A stretch of DNA of 64,000 nt from assembly GCF_003386235.1 (NCBI RefSeq), contig NZ_QRDZ01000025.1, positions 1 to 64,000 on the forward strand, written 5' to 3'. The notes below the pieces were generated by a model. The model ran no database searches. It was given only the letters and a program-made list of their open reading frames with translations, and was not told the origin of the DNA. Positions 18,808 through 25,735 of this stretch are shown piece by piece. The position numbers and the translations under genes are program-made. The stretch's first letter is position 1. Every line of letters begins with the position of its first letter. The stretch is from Cohnella phaseoli (GTDB lineage Bacteria > Bacillota > Bacilli > Paenibacillales > Paenibacillaceae).

Positions 18808-19377
18808 GTGAGCAGAAACAAAATCGTCGATGCCGCGATTAAGCTTTTCTCCGAGCTGGGCTATCATCGCACGAGCATGGACGACATCGCCAAAGAGGCC
18901 AATGTCGCCAAAGGCACGCTTTACTATCATTTCTCGGGCAAAGGCGAGCTGTTCGAGACAATCGTTAACGACGGCTTCGCCATGCTGACGGAGAAAATCC
19001 GCCAGGAGCTGGCGGAAGACGCGCCGGCCGACCGGCAAATCGAAAGCATCGTTCGCAGGCACGTCGAGTTGTTCCTGCAATATAGCGAACTCGTTCATAT
19101 TATTTCCAACGAGATTACGAACGGGATCGAGCCGGACATTCTGGAACGAATCGTCCGACGCAAGCGCGATTACATTGCCTTCGTAGCCGACGTCCTTCGG
19201 CGCGGCCACGAGGACGGGGAATTAAACGAGCTGCCCTACGAGCTGGCGGCGTCGGCCATGCTCGGTCTTATAGAGAGCGCGGTATTGCACGCCGTCAGAC
19301 ATCCGGAGACGGGAACGGACAAGCTTCATGCGACGATCAACGCCTTCGTGCTTCCCGCTCTGCTGCGGAAGAAATAG
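18808..19377 (+). CDS. TetR family transcriptional regulator
   Basis: About 189 aa from GTG 18808, with GGAAGGG 10 nt upstream; the frame is open further upstream but has no better site. The N-terminal helix-turn-helix is KIVDAAIKLFSELGYHRTSMDDIAKEANVAKGTLYYHF, the canonical TetR pattern, followed by an all-helical ligand/dimer domain. Divergent from the small beta-sandwich gene, whose promoter region carries a TetR-type palindrome. The ligand is unknown; such regulators usually respond to small hydrophobic molecules. Confidence 0.92.
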   Translation: MSRNKIVDAAIKLFSELGYHRTSMDDIAKEANVAKGTLYYHFSGKGELFETIVNDGFAMLTEKIRQELAEDAPADRQIESIVRRHVELFLQYSELVHIISNEITNGIEPDILERIVRRKRDYIAFVADVLRRGHEDGELNELPYELAASAMLGLIESAVLHAVRHPETGTDKLHATINAFVLPALLRKK

Positions 19378-19470
19378 CCGTCTGACCGAGGATTATGCGA
19401 TATCCCGCACGATTTGTAATCCAACCGTAACATGACTCTCATCTGATCTTCATGTTCAAGGGTTACAATA

Positions 19471-19541
19471 CAGACATGACCCCCCTTTTCAATAATATAT
19501 ACTTTGAGGCTAGCGGCCGATGCCGCTGGCCTCCTTTTTTT
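19471..19541 (+). ncRNA. Candidate small RNA 1 with C-rich loop
   Basis: A -10-like TACAAT (19464-19469) preceded by OmpR-type direct repeats (TCATCTGATCT, TCATGTTCAAG) is followed within about 70 nt by a strong hairpin (19507-19517 with 19522-19532, loop CGAT) and seven T. The transcript would expose ACCCCCCUUUUC, complementary to GGGGG-type ribosome sites. No conserved open frame. Prediction only; it may instead be the promoter-proximal attenuator of the ankyrin gene. Confidence 0.38.
19507..19541 (+). terminator. Intrinsic terminator in repeat copy 1
   Basis: Stem AGGCTAGCGGC/GCCGCTGGCCT, 11 bp with one U-G pair, 4-nt loop, then TTTTTTT. Compared with copy 2 one arm has an A-to-G change that keeps pairing as RNA. 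Confidence 0.8.
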
Positions 19542-19613
19542 GTCTTGGGGAACTTCCGTAATAACGTTACAATAGATTTCGAAAATCATTAGGAGATGGC
19601 GGAGAGAACTAAG

Positions 19614-20960
19614 ATGCGTAAATTATGGGGAGTCGCGTGGATTGCGCTGATGCTCGCTTTCGTCGGTTGTTCTTCCGGCGCGCAGCAGGAACGCAGCGTG
19701 CAAAGCGACAGCTTATTCAAGCTGTCGACGGCAATTTTGGCGAATGACTGGGAGGAAACAGTCGGGTACGACCGGATGCTTGTGTTGGTTCGCGGAATTC
19801 TGAAGGATTGGAGAGATCAGGGACAAGAGGTGTATTCCGTATCCGCCGACACGGACGAGGAAGCCGAGCTTTGGACCCAACTGGTGCTGATGTACTTCTC
19901 CTCGAAGGAGGGACGCGATTCCACGTTGCTTGAAGCGATGGAGTTTTTCCGCGCCAATCAAGAGAAATTGAAGGAGCCGGCGACAGCGAGCACGGAGAAA
20001 GACGTTGAACCCGCTACCGAAGGCAACCCCGTAAGCGGCAATAAGCAGACGGCGAAGACTGACGGAGAACAGGCGCTGGGAGATGCAATATTTGAAGGGG
20101 ATATAGAGGAGGTCGGACGGCTGCTGCAGCAAGGAGCCGATCCGAACGCGAACGACGCTTACGACATACCGATGCTGCTAGCTGCGATCTACCGTGCCGA
20201 TATGCCTTCGGACATGCCTGACCCTGAGCTGCTCCAGGCAGGCCGTCAGAAATCTCTGAAAATCGTTGAACTGCTGCTGGCTCACGGCGCCGATCCGAAT
20301 GCCCGGAACCCCGAAGGAGATCACGCGCTCGTTGCCGCCAGCAGCCTGTTGCCGGATGCCTGCGTCCCGCTCCTGGAAGCCGGGGCCGATCCGAACGCGA
20401 CAGATCGGTTCGGAAATTCGGCACTCTATTATGCAGTAGACGACCCCCGCTTGTTCAAACAATTACTTAAGCATGGCGTCAACCCCGATACGGTCAATAA
20501 CGAGGGCGCTACCGTCTACGACAGAGTCCGGGAACGCAACGCCGTCGACACTGCCGGACTGATCGGCATGGAGCTGGAGGAACAGGAACTAACGCCTCCC
20601 AGCGAAGATGCAAGTATCGTGTTCCATTATGTAAAAAACGGTCTGACTCCCGCCAAAGCGCTAACCGCCTTCGGCAAAAAGCCTTACAAATTCACAGACG
20701 AGTTGGACGGATCCGAAGTTTGGGCCTACGCTTACGCGCAGTCAGGCCTTAAGCAACCGGTCAACGCAGCTGCGGTCGGTCAGGAAGACCTGGCCGCCGG
20801 CGAAGCAAGCCTGATGCTGTATCTACACTGGACGAAAGATCGGAATATGGCGTATTGTATGATTTCCGTTCCCGGTCCGGACCATAACGTCTACGGTTAC
20901 ACGGTACTGCCCGGCGATCGGAAAGCAATCGGGTCAATCGTTTTTGTAATCGAACCGTAA
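19614..20960 (+). CDS. Ankyrin-repeat lipoprotein
   Basis: About 448 aa from ATG 19614 (GGAGAG 7 nt upstream); an ATG at 19596 overlaps its own ribosome site. Lipoprotein signal MRKLWGVAWIALMLAFVGCSS. A helical N-domain to about residue 150 is followed by ankyrin repeats (ALGDAIFEGDIEEVGRLLQQ; KIVELLLAHGADPNARNPEG; LVAASSLLPDACVPLLEAGA; ADPNATDRFGNSALYYAVDD), each with the usual GADPNA turn. The C-terminal 120 residues form an unrecognised domain. It probably mediates protein contacts on the outer membrane face. The last codons fall inside the 130-bp direct repeat. Confidence 0.86.
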   Translation: MRKLWGVAWIALMLAFVGCSSGAQQERSVQSDSLFKLSTAILANDWEETVGYDRMLVLVRGILKDWRDQGQEVYSVSADTDEEAELWTQLVLMYFSSKEGRDSTLLEAMEFFRANQEKLKEPATASTEKDVEPATEGNPVSGNKQTAKTDGEQALGDAIFEGDIEEVGRLLQQGADPNANDAYDIPMLLAAIYRADMPSDMPDPELLQAGRQKSLKIVELLLAHGADPNARNPEGDHALVAASSLLPDACVPLLEAGADPNATDRFGNSALYYAVDDPRLFKQLLKHGVNPDTVNNEGATVYDRVRERNAVDTAGLIGMELEEQELTPPSEDASIVFHYVKNGLTPAKALTAFGKKPYKFTDELDGSEVWAYAYAQSGLKQPVNAAAVGQEDLAAGEASLMLYLHWTKDRNMAYCMISVPGPDHNVYGYTVLPGDRKAIGSIVFVIEP

Positions 20961-21000
20961 TATGACTTTCATCTGTTCTTCATGTTCAGGGGGTACAATA

Positions 21001-21072
21001 CAAACATGACCCCCCTTTTCAATAATATATAACTTGAGGCTAGCGGCCCGTTGCCGCTAGCCTACTTTTTTT
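21001..21072 (+). ncRNA. Candidate small RNA 2 with C-rich loop
   Basis: As copy 1: TACAAT upstream, ACCCCCCUUUUC single-stranded block, then hairpin 21037-21047/21053-21063 and T-run. It follows the ankyrin gene and runs into the 3' end of the convergent hydrolase gene. Conservation of the C-rich block between copies supports a role; not proven. Confidence 0.38.
21037..21072 (+). terminator. Intrinsic terminator in repeat copy 2
   Basis: Perfect 11-bp stem AGGCTAGCGGC/GCCGCTAGCCT, loop CCGTT, followed by seven T. Terminates the ankyrin gene and any RNA from the internal promoter. Confidence 0.85.
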
Positions 21073-21964
21073 ATTCAAGCGAATGCAGCGATTGGCTGAA
21101 AAAGGTCGTCACTGTCGGCCAAAATGCGGGATCGCGATCCGAAGCGCTATGTCCCTCCGCATTTACGAACAAGTGGGGATGATTCGGCGTGCGGGATAAA
21201 ATGAGCTGGAGCTCTTCCGGAGGTATAAAACCGTCCTTGCGCGAGTGAACGAGCAGCACCGGCGTTCGGCGCGTACTCGCGTTGTCGTTCAGAATACGCA
21301 CGGGATCGGCCCGTTTCAGCATCGAACGCGGAATCCGACTGCGCCACAGCATCACGTTCGGAACGAGCTGCGCCAGCGGGAACTGCGGCAGCTTGCGCCG
21401 ACGAAGCTCGGCGCCGATCATCGTGGACAGTCTGACCGGCATCGAGTCGGTAACAAGCGCGGCGATCGGGGCGCCCGCATCCAGCGCAAGCACCGCCCCG
21501 AAAGCGCCAAGGGAGTGACCGATGACGCCGATTCGCGCCGGGTCGACTTCCTGCCGCCGCAGCAGCCAATCGATGGCCGAGAGCAGATCGTCGCGGAACT
21601 GAAGGCCCGTCGGGGTTTTATAGTAATCGCTGTCCCCGTGGCTGCGAGCGTCATACATCAGAATCGAATAGCCCTGCTCGCGGAGCGGAAGCGCATACCT
21701 CATTACCCGCGAACGATTGGAGCTCCAGCCGTGCGCAACGACGATAGCCGGTCCCGGCGCGGACGAGGACTGCTGCGGCATAAACCAGCCCTTCAACGTT
21801 GCTCCTCCGCTTTTCCAATCCGCTTCCTCGTAAGGTGCCGGAGGGCAAGCCTCATTCGGAACCAGCCGAGGCCGTTGCGCCTTCACCGTAATCCCGTACA
21901 GCGCTGCCGCGGCGCTTCCCGTAAATGCTCCAGCGCTCCCGATCATCCATGCGAGAATCGACAT
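21071..21964 (-). CDS. Alpha/beta hydrolase, membrane-anchored
   Basis: 297 aa. The N-terminal hydrophobic segment (ILAWMIGSAGAFTGSAAAALYG) acts as an anchor or signal. The hydrolase core follows: PAIVVAHGWSSNRSRVMRYA (oxyanion loop), DARSHGDSDYYKTPTG, nucleophile elbow GVIGHSLGAFGAV, acid region LVHSRKDGFIP, and the His in NAEGHSASD. These are the full catalytic elements of the S33/BAAT-like esterase-peptidase group. Convergent with the ankyrin gene; the substrate is unknown. Confidence 0.88.
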   Translation of the reverse strand: MSILAWMIGSAGAFTGSAAAALYGITVKAQRPRLVPNEACPPAPYEEADWKSGGATLKGWFMPQQSSSAPGPAIVVAHGWSSNRSRVMRYALPLREQGYSILMYDARSHGDSDYYKTPTGLQFRDDLLSAIDWLLRRQEVDPARIGVIGHSLGAFGAVLALDAGAPIAALVTDSMPVRLSTMIGAELRRRKLPQFPLAQLVPNVMLWRSRIPRSMLKRADPVRILNDNASTRRTPVLLVHSRKDGFIPPEELQLILSRTPNHPHLFVNAEGHSASDRDPAFWPTVTTFFSQSLHSLE

Positions 21965-22058
21965 ACTGCTCCCCTCCGTTACGAAAACATGGGATGCTTC
22001 TATTTTAACCCGGATCCCTCCGTTTTACAGGCTTTTTGAATAAGAAAAAACGGGCAAG

Positions 22059-22090
22059 GAAAAGATGTCGGAAGCTCCATCCCGACACCT
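22059..22090 (-). terminator. Probable terminator after the sigma/SBP operon
   Basis: On the minus strand AGGTGTCGG pairs with CCGACATCT (one G-U pair) at 22082-22090 and 22063-22071, followed by TTTT. It lies 23 bp after the last gene of the sigma-factor operon. Confidence 0.55.
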
Positions 22091-22112
22091 CTCCAAACCG
22101 CTTGAACATCCT

Positions 22113-23486
22113 TTATTTGCTAGCGGGAACGGACCCGTCGAGCAGTTTCTGGCCTTCCTGCTGCAACGCCTCAAGCGCCTCTTCCGTTGTGATTTGGTTT
22201 GAAATTGTAGCCTCCATCTGCTCGGAGACGAGTTTGTTGAACGGTTGGTAAAATTCCGTCGGAATGACGCTGGTTAAAAAGTTTGGCGGCTTCGGCCATC
22301 CTTTTTGCTGGTAAAAGGGCTCGTAGTCGAGATCGTTTTTCCATTTGGGGTAATCCTTCAAGGACGACAGGTCGGTGCCTGCCGAAGCGTAAACTTTGCC
22401 GACAGGCTCCGAATGGAGCTCGCGGATCGCATTCCAGGCCGATTCCGGCCGGCTTGCGACGGTCGGAACGACGAAGATGTAGTCGGAATTGAACCACCAG
22501 GTTCGTTCGGGATCTCTTTCGCTGACCGGTCCCGGAAGCACGCCCCATTCGAAGGACGGCGGCTTCGCCTTAAGCTTCTGCATCAGATCGACTTGCCCAT
22601 AGGTCATGGCCACCTTGCCTTTGTAGAACAAATCGGAGGCTTCCTGCTCCTCCTTGCCGACATAAGTTACGCCGTCGACGACCTTCTGCTTTCGGCCGTT
22701 TAACCCGAGCGACCCGCGGCGATAGGAATCGGCGACCATGCGCCACATCCGCTTCCATTCCTCGCTCTGCATCGTCATTCCGCCATTGCGGGTATCGACA
22801 AAACTCAGCCCCTCCGTCTGGGCCACGACCTGAACCAGATCGAAAGGAGACCTGATGTACGGCTCGTAGAAGCCGTAGCTCCCCTCCTCCAAGGACGCAT
22901 CCTGCGTAAATCGGTCGGACAGACTCAACACCTCGCTCCAGGTCATCCGCTCCTGAGGCTCCTCAATTCCGTAGGATCGGAACATCGTTTTATTGTAATA
23001 CAGGACGGAGGTTCGAAAGCTTGGCGATAGCCCGAACAGCTTGCCCTCTTCGTTGTCCTTCATCTGTTCGATCATACCGGGAGAAAATACATTCAAGTCC
23101 ATAGCGTCCCGCGACACCCACTGGCCTAAATCCCTAAATGCCCCAGCGTCTGCCAAAGGCTGATACATCAAACTGGTCATAATGAACAGATCGGGTTGAT
23201 TAAGCTCCAGGTATTCGTTAAATACTTTAATGGCTTCCCCCCCTCTCATCTCATACAGTTTGCGGTCGCCCATCGGCGCAAGCGTGATTTTCCAGTCGGG
23301 AAAACGTCCTTCGATTATAGCCCGAAATTGATAATTGTAAATGTCTTCATCGATTACGCCCAGCACAAGCTCTTTGGGCGCTTCCGGCTTGTTCTCAGAC
23401 TGACAGCCGGACAGCAGGACGGCCGGCGCGGCGACCGTAACCGCCCATAGCAGCGTTTGCCGCGCCCGATTCCGTATTTCGTTCAT
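22113..23486 (-). CDS. Solute-binding lipoprotein, no partner permease
   Basis: 457 aa. The signal peptide ends in the lipobox AVLLSGCQSE. It is a family 1 extracellular solute-binding protein: LFGLSPSFRTSVLYYNKTMF, ERMTWSEVLSLSDRF and LFYKGKVAMTYGQVDLMQ are family-typical. It is clearly a paralogue of the neighbouring membrane-anchored protein, aligning through YYNK..F...GI..P..RMTW.EVL.L..RF. It overlaps that gene by 4 bp (ATGA, 23483-23486). No permease or ATPase is in this operon, so a sensory or ligand-delivery role for the sigma system is more likely than transport. Confidence 0.88.
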   Translation of the reverse strand: MNEIRNRARQTLLWAVTVAAPAVLLSGCQSENKPEAPKELVLGVIDEDIYNYQFRAIIEGRFPDWKITLAPMGDRKLYEMRGGEAIKVFNEYLELNQPDLFIMTSLMYQPLADAGAFRDLGQWVSRDAMDLNVFSPGMIEQMKDNEEGKLFGLSPSFRTSVLYYNKTMFRSYGIEEPQERMTWSEVLSLSDRFTQDASLEEGSYGFYEPYIRSPFDLVQVVAQTEGLSFVDTRNGGMTMQSEEWKRMWRMVADSYRRGSLGLNGRKQKVVDGVTYVGKEEQEASDLFYKGKVAMTYGQVDLMQKLKAKPPSFEWGVLPGPVSERDPERTWWFNSDYIFVVPTVASRPESAWNAIRELHSEPVGKVYASAGTDLSSLKDYPKWKNDLDYEPFYQQKGWPKPPNFLTSVIPTEFYQPFNKLVSEQMEATISNQITTEEALEALQQEGQKLLDGSVPASK

Positions 23487-25027
23487 TGCTTATTCTCCTT
23501 TCGCTCTTCCTTCGTCGCATTCGCGGAGGCAACGATTTCTTCCGTTCGCTTCTGCAAATTGTCCACTGCTTGCTCCAGCGATTTGCTTCCCATAATCGTC
23601 CCGCGCGCTTCTTCTTCTCCTGCAGCTAGTACGGATTGGATAAAAGACGGATTGGGCGGTCTGTACATCGACTCCTCGTCTCGCAGAACGGCAGAGCTGT
23701 CGACGCCCAGCCTGTAGAAGGCGCTCTCTCCGGTCGTCGGATTACTTTCCGAAGCCGGAGGTCTCGAAGACAAGGCCCGGTAATGCTTGCTCCGATTGCT
23801 CTGCGCATGCTCAGGCCCTGTCATATAGCGGAGCATCGCCCATGCGGCGTCCTGGTTCGGGGACTTCGCGTTGATCGCGTATACCATCGAAATCGAAAAT
23901 TCGGAGGCAATATCGGAGCGATCCGACGAGACCGGCTGGGTGACGATTCCCCATTCGTCCCGGAATCCGATCTGATCGACAGCGGAAAATACGTCCTCCC
24001 GGTAATAGCTCGGCCTGAATGTCATTGCAGCATGCCCTGTCAGGAACGGGTCGGCTTTGTATAGATCGGTCATTGAGATATGACCGTCCGATGCAGAGGA
24101 CGGCCACACCCCTTCAAAAATCCACTCATCCCGAAATCCGCTAGTCACCTTGTCCCAGACGTTCCGCCACGAAGGCGAGTCGATCGTCGGATTCAGATCG
24201 GCGTCGGTTAGGCGAAGTCCGTCCGCTTGCCCGACGCTCCGGATCAGCTCGAAGGGCGACATTCCCCTATCCGTCGCCAGCCCGTAAATCGGCTGTCCGG
24301 ACTGCTCCTGCCCGTTGAACCGGGCGGCAAGCTCAAGCACCTCGTTCCACGTCATTCGGTCTTCCGGAGGTGTAATGCCGAAGCGGTCGAACAAGCTTTT
24401 GTTATAGTACAGGGCATAGGTTTCGAAATAGGGCGTCAATCCGTACAGAGCGCCGTCTCCGGCCTCCCGTATCGTACCGATAACAGGTGCGTGGAAGTCG
24501 TCCAGTTTGAAGCCGTCCCTCTTGGCCCAAGCGTCCAGCGGCTGAATGAGCCCCTCCTTCGAGAGGGAATCGACCAAAAATAGCGGAACTTGGAGCAAAT
24601 CCGGTTCGTACTGTTGAAGCCACACTTTATAATTCTCCGGGTCCGTCGATTCCGGAGAAGGCGGGACTTCAATCTGCGCATTCGGATGCCGTACGACGAA
24701 CGGGAGGCCGAATTCGTTCATGAAGCTGGCTTGGTCGTAGTATTGGATTTTGAGAACGACATCCTCCTGATCCCAGGCGTCGGTCCGGGCTGGTTCCCCG
24801 CCCTCCTTGCCGGCGAACCAGCCCGATAGCGAATCTCTCATCCACCAGCCGGATACGAGAAGCAGAACGACCATAGCCCCGGCAAAGGCCGGCTGGAATC
24901 TAGATTTACGAGTGGCGGGCACGGTAACACGCTCCTTAATCTTTCGCATTGTGCGTTCGTTGAAGCCTCCGATTCCGAGCGGAGCTTCGGACAGCTCTTT
25001 TTCCCAGTCGTTCCGGTTCCGGTTCAT
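23483..25027 (-). CDS. Membrane protein: anti-sigma-like N-terminus fused to solute-binding domain
   Basis: 514 aa from ATG 25027, overlapping the sigma-factor stop by 4 bp; a longer frame to 25552 only shadows the sigma gene. Parts: cytoplasmic N-terminus of about 45 residues (DWEKELSEAPLGIGGFNERT, basic KIKERV), one membrane segment at 46-63, then a complete extracellular family 1 solute-binding domain (YGLTPYFETYALYYNKSLFD, PEDRMTWNEVLELAARF, KADPFLTGHAAMTFRPSYYR). There is no lipobox and no ZAS zinc motif. Position after an ECF sigma gene, coupling and topology make it the likely sugar-sensing antagonist of that sigma factor. This function is inference. Confidence 0.82.
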   Translation of the reverse strand: MNRNRNDWEKELSEAPLGIGGFNERTMRKIKERVTVPATRKSRFQPAFAGAMVVLLLVSGWWMRDSLSGWFAGKEGGEPARTDAWDQEDVVLKIQYYDQASFMNEFGLPFVVRHPNAQIEVPPSPESTDPENYKVWLQQYEPDLLQVPLFLVDSLSKEGLIQPLDAWAKRDGFKLDDFHAPVIGTIREAGDGALYGLTPYFETYALYYNKSLFDRFGITPPEDRMTWNEVLELAARFNGQEQSGQPIYGLATDRGMSPFELIRSVGQADGLRLTDADLNPTIDSPSWRNVWDKVTSGFRDEWIFEGVWPSSASDGHISMTDLYKADPFLTGHAAMTFRPSYYREDVFSAVDQIGFRDEWGIVTQPVSSDRSDIASEFSISMVYAINAKSPNQDAAWAMLRYMTGPEHAQSNRSKHYRALSSRPPASESNPTTGESAFYRLGVDSSAVLRDEESMYRPPNPSFIQSVLAAGEEEARGTIMGSKSLEQAVDNLQKRTEEIVASANATKEERKENKQ

Positions 25028-25581
25028 AAGCGCTCGCTCCTCTCTTCGGCGTTCTCCGACAAGCTCGAGCCGACCGATTGCCTTGCCCGATGAAGCCGGG
25101 ATTTGACCGTGCCTTCGGAAATATCCAGCAGTTCGGCAATTTCTTTCATAGACAAGCGGTAATGGGCAAAGAGGATCAGCACTTCTCGCTGCTTGCGCGG
25201 CAGCTCCAAGACGAGACTCCAAATGCGATTTTTCTCTTCGCTGCCGAACCACTCGCTCTCTGCGGAACGCTGGAAATCCTGCCGGAACCAGGAGGGAAAC
25301 AGCTGCACCCTGCGCATCCAGGCGGTTTTGAGATAATCGAGGGCGGTATTGCGCGTAATGGATAAGAGCCAGGATTTTATGCTTGAGCCGCCGCGGAAGG
25401 AGTCCAGATGCTCGTAAGCTTTCACAAATACGTCCTGAGAGATATCTTCCGCAAGCTCCTTGCGCTTGGTTATGAAATAGGCGTAGTTCCATACGTCTCT
25501 GCCGTAAGTCATCATGAGCTCGTCGAACAGGGCGTGCTTGTCCATCCCGCAAGTCATATGCTTTAAGTAATCAAAGGCCAC
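25024..25581 (-). CDS. ECF-type RNA polymerase sigma factor
   Basis: 185 aa, GTG start at 25581 with GGGAGGG 7 nt upstream. Region 2 (residues about 15-85): DVWNYAYFITKRKELAEDIS, DVFVKAYEHLDSFRGG, SIKSWLLSITRNTALDYLK. Region 4 (about 125-175): LPRKQREVLILFAHYRLSMK, EIAELLDISEGTVKSRLHRA. There is no region 1 or 3, as in ECF sigma factors. It lies first in an operon with two solute-binding-type genes, and an ECF-like promoter stands 24-48 bp upstream, which suggests autoregulation. Confidence 0.93.
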   Translation of the reverse strand: MAFDYLKHMTCGMDKHALFDELMMTYGRDVWNYAYFITKRKELAEDISQDVFVKAYEHLDSFRGGSSIKSWLLSITRNTALDYLKTAWMRRVQLFPSWFRQDFQRSAESEWFGSEEKNRIWSLVLELPRKQREVLILFAHYRLSMKEIAELLDISEGTVKSRLHRARQSVGSSLSENAEERSERL

Positions 25582-25604
25582 TTCCGATCCCTCCCAAGAA
25601 ATAG

Positions 25605-25630
25605 GACGAGCCAGACCGGAGAAAGTTCCC
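25605..25630 (-). promoter_or_regulatory. ECF-type promoter of the sigma operon
   Basis: On the minus strand GGGAACTTT with core GGAAC (25629-25625) is separated by 16 nt from CGTC (25608-25605), matching the common ECF form GGAAC-N16-CGTC. The start codon is about 24 nt downstream of CGTC. The presence of such a promoter before its own sigma gene supports positive autoregulation. Confidence 0.65.
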
Positions 25631-25677
25631 TTTGCAGGAAATTAAATCGCCGAGACGACAGATCAGGGGATTGATTT

Positions 25678-25723
25678 CACAGTAAAAAACCTTGCCTTCA
25701 TTTATCGGCAAGGTTTTTACTGT
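25678..25723. terminator. Bidirectional terminator after the xylanase gene
   Basis: CACAGTAAAAAACCTTGCC pairs with GGCAAGGTTTTTACTGTG around a loop TTCATTTATC. It ends the xylanase transcript 13 bp after the stop codon and insulates the following sigma operon. Confidence 0.9.
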
Positions 25724-25735
25724 GCTATTGGGGGC

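Larger units (their letters stand above)
19413..19541 (+). repeat. Direct repeat copy 1: promoter-like box plus terminator
   Basis: About 129 bp nearly identical to 20943-21072 and bracketing the ankyrin gene. Order inside: a relic reading TTTGTAATCCAACCGTAA, spaced CAT boxes (CATGACTCTCATCTGATCTT then CATGTTCA), TACAAT at 19464-19469, GACCCCCCTTTTC, and a terminator hairpin with T-run. The relic matches the last codons (FVIEP stop) of the ankyrin gene with one changed residue, so this is the 3' end of a lost or deleted paralogue. Confidence 0.9.
20943..21072 (+). repeat. Direct repeat copy 2: gene end, promoter-like box, terminator
   Basis: Second copy of the element at 19413-19541. It starts within the last six codons of the ankyrin gene, then shows CAT boxes (TATGACTTTCATCTGTTCTT, CATGTTCA), TACAAT (20994-20999), GACCCCCCTTTTC, and a terminator hairpin. 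Differences between copies are scattered single bases, mostly outside the CAT boxes, the -10 and the C-rich block. The T-run overlaps the stop codon of the convergent hydrolase gene. Confidence 0.9.

Noticed and set aside
19476..19499. Peptide starting MTPLFNNI inside the repeat
   Set aside because: No ribosome site; in copy 2 the frame stops after eight codons while in copy 1 it runs on, so it is not conserved as coding.
19326..19589. 87-aa minus-strand frame
   Set aside because: Runs through the end of the tetR gene, the terminator and the repeat; no start site and no counterpart at repeat copy 2.
23483..25552. 689-aa version of the membrane SBP protein
   Set aside because: The first 175 codons only shadow the sigma-factor gene in another frame; ATG 25027 overlaps the sigma stop and starts the real protein.
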